From: Mameliella sp. MMSF_3455 | GTDB taxonomy: Bacteria > Pseudomonadota > Alphaproteobacteria > Rhodobacterales > Rhodobacteraceae | Assembly: GCF_030733205.1 (NCBI RefSeq) | Contig: NZ_JASHJL010000004.1 | Location: 1-64,000 of the forward strand | DNA: 64,000 bases | Direction: 5' to 3' | Shown here: positions 59,214-64,000 of the stretch, in pieces | How positions within the stretch are numbered: position 1 is the stretch's first letter | How the letters are laid out: each line of letters starts with the position of its first letter | Notes under the pieces: model-generated | What the model was told of the DNA's origin: nothing | What the model saw: only the letters and a program-made list of their open reading frames with translations | The model's database searches: none | Program-made: the position numbers and the translations under genes

Positions 59214-61654
59214 CCTCTACCTCCCGTTTCTTGATGCGGGCGCTGACTGCGCTCGCCCTGTCGCTTTTCCTGTGGACAACCGCGGCGCTGGCCCAGCAGG
59301 CCATCACGCCCGACTATTCCGCATGGGACACAATCGCCACCCGTGCCGAGTCCATGATCGACGCCGAGCGGGCCTCTGATGACCGGCTAGAGACGCTGCG
59401 CGCGCAGGTGGCTGACTGGCGTGAGCAATTCCTGGCCGCGCAGAACGCCAATGCCTCGCGTATCCAGACCCTGGAGGCCCAGCTCAACGCGCTCGGCCCT
59501 GAACCGGAAGACGGTACCGAGACGGCTGAAATCTCGGAACAGCGGGCGCTGCTGAACCAGCAACTTGCCCAGCAGCGGGCGCCGGTCCTGAGGGCCGAGG
59601 CCGCCTATTCCCGCGCCGACGCTATCATCGGTGGGATCGACCGGATCATTCGGGAACGACAGGCTGACGAGCTGCTGGAATTCGGGCCGTCACCGCTGAA
59701 CCCGGTGCACTGGCCCGGGGCTCTTCAGAATGTCCAGACCACCTTTGTCACGCTTTGGCAGGAGATCGTGCAGAACGTCAGCACCCCTGCCAACCGCCGG
59801 GCGGCGCTGCAGAATGCACCCAGCGTGCTGTTGTATCTGGTGATCGGCATCATGCTGATCGCGCGGGGCCAGTACTGGGCGCGCGCCGGCGTCGACAAGC
59901 TGCGCGCAGGCACGCGGCGCGGCACCGGGGTGTTCAGGTTCCTCGTCTCTCTCGGGCATATCCTGTTGCCCTACCTGGGGGTTGTCGCCCTGTTGCAGGG
60001 TGTTGCCGCAACGGGTTTCGCCATCGATGAATGGAACGTGCTGCTGAACAAGCTGCCGCTCTGGGCGGCGATGCTGTTCGGCATCCGCTGGCTGGCAGAC
60101 CAGGCTTTCAACAAGGATGACGAGGTGGCGGCGCTGCCGCTCCCGGCAGAGGAACGGCCCAAGGCGCGGCGCCTGTCGAACCTGCTGGCCGTGCTCTACG
60201 TCCTCGAATCTCTGGTCGCCACGCTGATCGAGCTGGACGGCTATTCGCCTGAGACCACGGCCGTGGTGCAATTCCCGGTCCTTGTTCTGGCGGGCTTTCT
60301 GCTGTTCCGCCTTGGCCGCTTGCGCAACGACGCGGCAATGGTCGGGTCCGAGGCGGCCCGCGACGAAGGCGCCGGGGATTTCCGCCTGCGCTTTGCCAAG
60401 CTGCTGGGCCGGATCACCCAGATCGTGGGTGTCGTCGGCCCGATCATGGCGGCCATCGGCTATTTCAAGGTGGGCGAGGCGCTGGTTTACCCGACCATCG
60501 CGACCCTGGCCCTTGTCGGCCTGGTCATCGTTCTGCAGCGTTTCATCAACAACCTGTACGAACTGATCCTGGGCCGCCAGCCGGACCACTCCGAGAGCTT
60601 GCTGCCGGTGCTGGCAGGATTCGTCCTGTCGCTGGCCGCGCTGCCTCTGCTGGCGCTGATCTGGGGCGCACGCGTGGCCGACCTGACAGAGATCTGGGCC
60701 CGCGCGCAGGAGGGGATTTCCCTGGGCGACACCCGCATCTCGCCGACCTCGATCATCGTGGTGGTGCTGGTCTTTGCCGCTGGCTACATGCTGACCCGGC
60801 TGATGCAGGGGGCGCTGCGCTCCTCCGTCCTGCCCAAGACCAAGATGGATCAGGGTGCGCAAAACGCCATCGTCTCCGGCGTGGGCTATGTCGGTGTCTT
60901 CCTGGCGGTCATCATCGCGGTGACGGCCGGGGGGCTGGACCTGTCCTCGCTTGCGATTGTCGCCGGTGCGCTGTCCGTCGGTATCGGTTTCGGCCTGCAG
61001 AACATCGTGTCGAACTTCGTTTCCGGGATCATCCTTCTGATCGAACGCCCCATCGGCGAAGGAGACTGGATCGAGGTCAACGGCACCCATGGGATCGTCA
61101 AGGACATCTCTGTCCGCTCGACCCGGCTGGAGACTTTCGACCGCTACGACATGATCATCCCGAATGCGGATCTGGTTTCCGGAACGGTATCGAACTACAC
61201 CCGTGGCAATTCCCTGGGCCGGATCATCATCGACGTGGGCGTGGCCTACGGCACCGATACGCGCAAGGCCGAGCGTATCCTGCTGAACGTCGCGCGTCAG
61301 CACGACATGGTCCTGATGAACCCGGCGCCGGCGGTCGATTTCATGGGCTTTGGTGCGGACTCGCTGGATTTCCGTATCCGGGCGATCCTGTTCGACGTCG
61401 GGCAGGGCCTGGCGGTCAAGACAGAGATGCGCCACCAGATCGTCGAGGAATTCGCCCGCGAGGGTATCGAGATTCCCTTTGCGCAGCGCGATCTTTGGTT
61501 GCGCAATCCTGAGGTTCTGGCCGATGCGGTCGAAAGCCGCTGGACCGCATCGCAGGACCGGAATGCTCAATCGGGACAGCACCGTCCGTCAGAGCGCAAG
61601 TCCAACGCCGTCATGGGGGATGAACGTGTGGACGACGACGGAGAAGATGCATGA
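59210..61654 (+). CDS. MscS-type mechanosensitive channel with DUF3772 domain
   Basis: 814 aa. Sec signal MTSTSRFLMRALTALALSLF, a periplasmic coiled-coil rich DUF3772 region (30-160), about ten membrane segments, then the MscS core: IVAGALSVGIGFGLQNIVSN is TM3, IERPIGEGDWIEVNGTHG begins the beta domain and GFGADSLDFRIRAILF the C-terminal cage. Opens on membrane tension during hypo-osmotic shock. Starts in the cysK stop (ATGA) and ends overlapping the AlaX gene. Confidence 0.9.
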   Translation: MTSTSRFLMRALTALALSLFLWTTAALAQQAITPDYSAWDTIATRAESMIDAERASDDRLETLRAQVADWREQFLAAQNANASRIQTLEAQLNALGPEPEDGTETAEISEQRALLNQQLAQQRAPVLRAEAAYSRADAIIGGIDRIIRERQADELLEFGPSPLNPVHWPGALQNVQTTFVTLWQEIVQNVSTPANRRAALQNAPSVLLYLVIGIMLIARGQYWARAGVDKLRAGTRRGTGVFRFLVSLGHILLPYLGVVALLQGVAATGFAIDEWNVLLNKLPLWAAMLFGIRWLADQAFNKDDEVAALPLPAEERPKARRLSNLLAVLYVLESLVATLIELDGYSPETTAVVQFPVLVLAGFLLFRLGRLRNDAAMVGSEAARDEGAGDFRLRFAKLLGRITQIVGVVGPIMAAIGYFKVGEALVYPTIATLALVGLVIVLQRFINNLYELILGRQPDHSESLLPVLAGFVLSLAALPLLALIWGARVADLTEIWARAQEGISLGDTRISPTSIIVVVLVFAAGYMLTRLMQGALRSSVLPKTKMDQGAQNAIVSGVGYVGVFLAVIIAVTAGGLDLSSLAIVAGALSVGIGFGLQNIVSNFVSGIILLIERPIGEGDWIEVNGTHGIVKDISVRSTRLETFDRYDMIIPNADLVSGTVSNYTRGNSLGRIIIDVGVAYGTDTRKAERILLNVARQHDMVLMNPAPAVDFMGFGADSLDFRIRAILFDVGQGLAVKTEMRHQIVEEFAREGIEIPFAQRDLWLRNPEVLADAVESRWTASQDRNAQSGQHRPSERKSNAVMGDERVDDDGEDA

Positions 61655-62370
61655 GCGAGGATCTGCTCTACCAAGAGGACCCTTACCTGCGCGATGCCCC
61701 CGCCGAGGTCGTGTCCCTGACCGACGAGGGTGGCATCGTGTTGTCGCGGTCTCTCTTCTATCCGACCGGCGGTGGCCAACCCGGCGACAGTGGCTGGCTG
61801 GAATGGGATGGCCGCACGCTGGAGATCGCGACCGCGGTCAAGGGCGAGGGGGGCACCTCTGTGCTTGTGCCCGCCGAACCGGCGAAATTGCCGGCGGTCG
61901 GGACGAAGCTCGTGCAGATGCTGGACTGGGAAAGGCGCCACAAGCACATGCGCATTCATACCGCGCTGCATCTCTTGAGCGTGGTGATCCCCTTGCCGGT
62001 GACAGGCGGGCAGATCGGGGCCGGGACCGGGCGTCTTGATTTCAAGATGCCCGAACCGCCACAGGACCGCGACGCGGTGGAAGAGGCCTTGAACCGCCTG
62101 GTGGACCGCGACCTGGAAGTGACGGAGGGCTGGATCACCGAGGCGGAACTGGACGCACGACCTGAACTGGTCAAGACGATGTCCGTGCAGCCTCCGCGCG
62201 GTGCGGGCCGGATCCGGCTGGTCCGGATCGGGTCGGGCAGCGAGCAGGTGGACCTTCAGCCCTGCGGTGGCACACATGTCGCGCGCACCGGGGAGATCGG
62301 CGCACTGAAGCTGGGCAAGATCGAGAACAAGGGAAAGCAGAACCGGCGCGTGGCCATCGCACTGGCGTGA
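61651..62370 (+). CDS. Alanyl-tRNA editing protein (AlaX family)
   Basis: 239 aa. Zn site from HTALH near residue 103 and CGGTH near 208, plus the Gly-rich YPTGGGQPGDSG motif of the AlaRS editing domain. It removes serine or glycine from mischarged tRNA-Ala. Coupled to the MscS gene by ATGA. Confidence 0.92.
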   Translation: MSEDLLYQEDPYLRDAPAEVVSLTDEGGIVLSRSLFYPTGGGQPGDSGWLEWDGRTLEIATAVKGEGGTSVLVPAEPAKLPAVGTKLVQMLDWERRHKHMRIHTALHLLSVVIPLPVTGGQIGAGTGRLDFKMPEPPQDRDAVEEALNRLVDRDLEVTEGWITEAELDARPELVKTMSVQPPRGAGRIRLVRIGSGSEQVDLQPCGGTHVARTGEIGALKLGKIENKGKQNRRVAIALA

Positions 62371-62491
62371 TTGCGCGGGTGCGCGGTTGCGGAAATGACC
62401 GCTTCAGCGCGTTTCCATCTGTCTTTGGTCCGGTTGTCGGCGGCCCCCGGCCGCACCAGATCCCAGATCGGCGGGCCGGGGCGGGGCGCCG

Positions 62492-62905
62492 TCAGCGTTT
62501 CTTGATCGGCACGCCGTATAGCTCCATGCGGTGCCCTTTGAGCCGGTAGCCCAGCTTTTCCGCGATCTTCTCCTGCAGAGCCTCGATCTCCGGGTCGACG
62601 AACTCGATCACCTCACCACTGCTGAGGTCGATCAGGTGATCGTGGTGTTCGCGTTCCGCGTCTTCGTACCGGGCACGGCCATCGCCGAAATCCACCCTTT
62701 CGAGGATCCCGGCCTCTTCGAACAGTTTGACCGTGCGGTAGACCGTGGCAATCGAGATATTGGGATCGCGCGCCGAAGCGCGGGCATAGAGATCTTCCAC
62801 GTCCGGGTGATCCGTTGCGCGTTCCAGCACCTCGGCGATGGTCCGGCGCTGGTCGGTCATGCGCAGGCCCTTGGCGGTGCAGCGGTCTGAAATGCTATCG
62901 GTCAT
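62492..62905 (-). CDS. Fur-family transcriptional regulator
   Basis: 137 aa. Winged helix with NISIATVYRTVKLFEEAGIL, followed by the EREHHDHLIDLSSGEVIEF metal site. The C-terminal double CxxC zinc motif is absent, as in alphaproteobacterial Fur/Mur proteins. In this order Fur-type proteins often sense manganese (Mur) rather than iron. Starts in the EamA stop (ATGA); the two are co-transcribed. Confidence 0.88.
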   Translation of the reverse strand: MTDSISDRCTAKGLRMTDQRRTIAEVLERATDHPDVEDLYARASARDPNISIATVYRTVKLFEEAGILERVDFGDGRARYEDAEREHHDHLIDLSSGEVIEFVDPEIEALQEKIAEKLGYRLKGHRMELYGVPIKKR

Positions 62906-63828
62906 GGGCCCGGAGTCGTTGGTCTGGCGCCCGTTTTAGGCAATGCGGCGGGCGAGGCCAAGCCTCGAACGCGGCGCGCACGTGCGACGTAGACGGCCAG
63001 AGTGATGATGACCACGGCGCCTCCCAGCAGCATGCGGCGCGAGGGGGCCTCGCCAGTGCCGAGCCAGACCCAGAGCGGGGCAAGCACGGTTTCCAGAAGC
63101 AGAAGCAGGCTGACATTGGCGGCGGCGGTGTGACGGGACGCCTGGCTGAGGGCGAAAAAGGAGAGCGGGAGCACGAGGATGCTGGCCACGAGGATCGCCC
63201 AGAGCGTTCCTTGCGCCATTTCTCCGGGGCCGGTGACCACCCAGCCAACCGTGCCGGCGATCAGCGCGCCGAGGCCGATGGCCAGCAGCAGCGGCATGTC
63301 CGGATTGTAGCGCAGGGTGACGAAATTGAGCGCCAGAGCAAAGGCCACGCCAAGACCACAGGCAGCGCCCGTCAGCGCGGCCGCGTCCAGCGCCGCCGCG
63401 CCCTTGTCGGTCACCGCGATCGCCAACCCGCCCAGCACCAGCACGATGGCGGTCCATGTGGCGCGCGAGGTCGCCTCGCCATGCAGGAGGCGTGCCAGCA
63501 GAGCGGACCAGACCGGAACCGTCGCCACGCCCAGGAGGACCGGTGCCACAGGCGACACCGCGATACCCACCGGGAACAGCATGGCGTTCACTGCGTGGCA
63601 GGCGATCACCATCAGCGCGGCCGGCGCGACAACACTATTCAGGTCGGCTCGGTGGGTCCGGCTGGTCAGGGTCCAGGCGGCGAAAAAGATGATCGCCATG
63701 CAGATCCCGCGCCAGCCCAGCATCTGGAATCCGGACATGCCCGACAGGCGCATCAGCAGAGCGTCGGGCGTCAGGATCAGCGCCCCGGCCAGCGCAAGGC
63801 CGAGGCCGAAGGCCGGGGAACGTGTCAT
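62902..63828 (-). CDS. EamA/DMT superfamily transporter
   Basis: 308 aa with ten membrane segments in two EamA repeats (LTPDALLMRLSGMSGFQMLG, SLLLLLETVLAPLWVWLGTG). Typically exports metabolites or amino acids; substrate unknown. Upstream of the Fur-family gene and 7 bp downstream of the DUF533-type gene, so probably one operon. Confidence 0.88.
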   Translation of the reverse strand: MTRSPAFGLGLALAGALILTPDALLMRLSGMSGFQMLGWRGICMAIIFFAAWTLTSRTHRADLNSVVAPAALMVIACHAVNAMLFPVGIAVSPVAPVLLGVATVPVWSALLARLLHGEATSRATWTAIVLVLGGLAIAVTDKGAAALDAAALTGAACGLGVAFALALNFVTLRYNPDMPLLLAIGLGALIAGTVGWVVTGPGEMAQGTLWAILVASILVLPLSFFALSQASRHTAAANVSLLLLLETVLAPLWVWLGTGEAPSRRMLLGGAVVIITLAVYVARARRVRGLASPAALPKTGARPTTPGP

Positions 63829-63835
63829 GGATTTC

Positions 63836-64000
63836 CTAGCCGTAGAGCGGTTGCATTCCCATCTGCATGTGCAGCATGTTCACCACCGCCTCGTCGAGTT
63901 GCATGGCCTTGGCAAGACTGTCAAGGTAATCGGCCTCGGCCTGCGTATCGACCCGGATCGTCATCAGCGAGGCGGAATAGACCTGCATACGCTGCGCTTC
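63836..64000 (-). CDS. DUF533 (TerB-like) protein, C-terminal part cut by window edge
   Basis: 54 codons and TAG are visible, ending in MHMQMGMQPLYG-like residues. VDTQAEADYLDSLAKAMQL is the DUF533 pattern with alternating acidic and hydrophobic residues. The start lies beyond 64000. Function unknown; some family members are envelope or tellurite associated. Confidence 0.75.
   Translation of the reverse strand, partial: EAQRMQVYSASLMTIRVDTQAEADYLDSLAKAMQLDEAVVNMLHMQMGMQPLYG

Noticed and set aside
59690-61582. Long minus-strand frame opposite the MscS-type gene
   Set aside because: Composition is the antisense pattern of a membrane protein gene; no family resemblance.

Overview
The window is high-GC, densely packed bacterial DNA that looks like a chromosomal stretch from a marine Rhodobacteraceae (Roseobacter-group alphaproteobacterium). 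The call rests on gene content and on the trgA-trgB-cysK order described in Rhodobacter sphaeroides, together with AcuI, a BCCT carrier, a complete hmu heme locus and many ABC importers. Many genes overlap by ATGA, GTGA or TAATG, so long operons are likely. No rRNA, tRNA or CRISPR array was seen.

Layout. 1-515: the decayed end of an IS21-family element (a 17-codon istA start plus terminal repeats) and non-coding DNA. 516-1577: a sulfotransferase. 1747-13241: a D-apiose/D-apionate catabolic locus with a RuBisCO-like protein, a ribose-type ABC importer with a DUF2291 lipoprotein, an ApsD-like dehydrogenase, an ApnL-like lactonase, a NanR-type GntR regulator, an OiaK-like DUF1537 kinase and an ApnO-like oxidoisomerase. 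The two divergent promoter regions share the motif ATCATACCnGTT, probably the regulator's operator. 13290-23238: a C-N bond hydrolysis locus of unknown substrate (amidase, AtzH-like protein, cysteine hydrolase, cupin, LysR regulator, polyamine/opine-type ABC importer with a fused permease, CocE-type hydrolase, creatininase-family protein). 23909-27765: a polar amino-acid ABC importer with a PPOX flavoprotein gene embedded in it.

27770-38088: heme acquisition. A private TonB-ExbD-ExbD-ExbB set, an IsdG-type monooxygenase, a ChaN-like protein, HmuV-U-T-S and a divergent TonB-dependent receptor. 38161-45154: six same-strand genes for exported proteins (two OmpA-domain paralogues, an unknown protein, a trypsin-like protease, a seven-blade WD40 plus caspase-like protease with an EF-hand loop, and a DUF4384 protein). 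I consider this last set the best candidate for an undescribed system.

45385-64000: mostly household and stress genes. They are CHAD, DinB, AcuI, HIT, Usp, BCCT, a class V aminotransferase, photolyase, a lipoprotein, CFA synthase, TrgA, TrgB (GGCT-Nudix fusion), CysK, an MscS-type channel, AlaX, a Fur-family regulator, an EamA exporter and a DUF533 gene cut by the window edge. All functions are inferred from reading sequence motifs. No database search was run.
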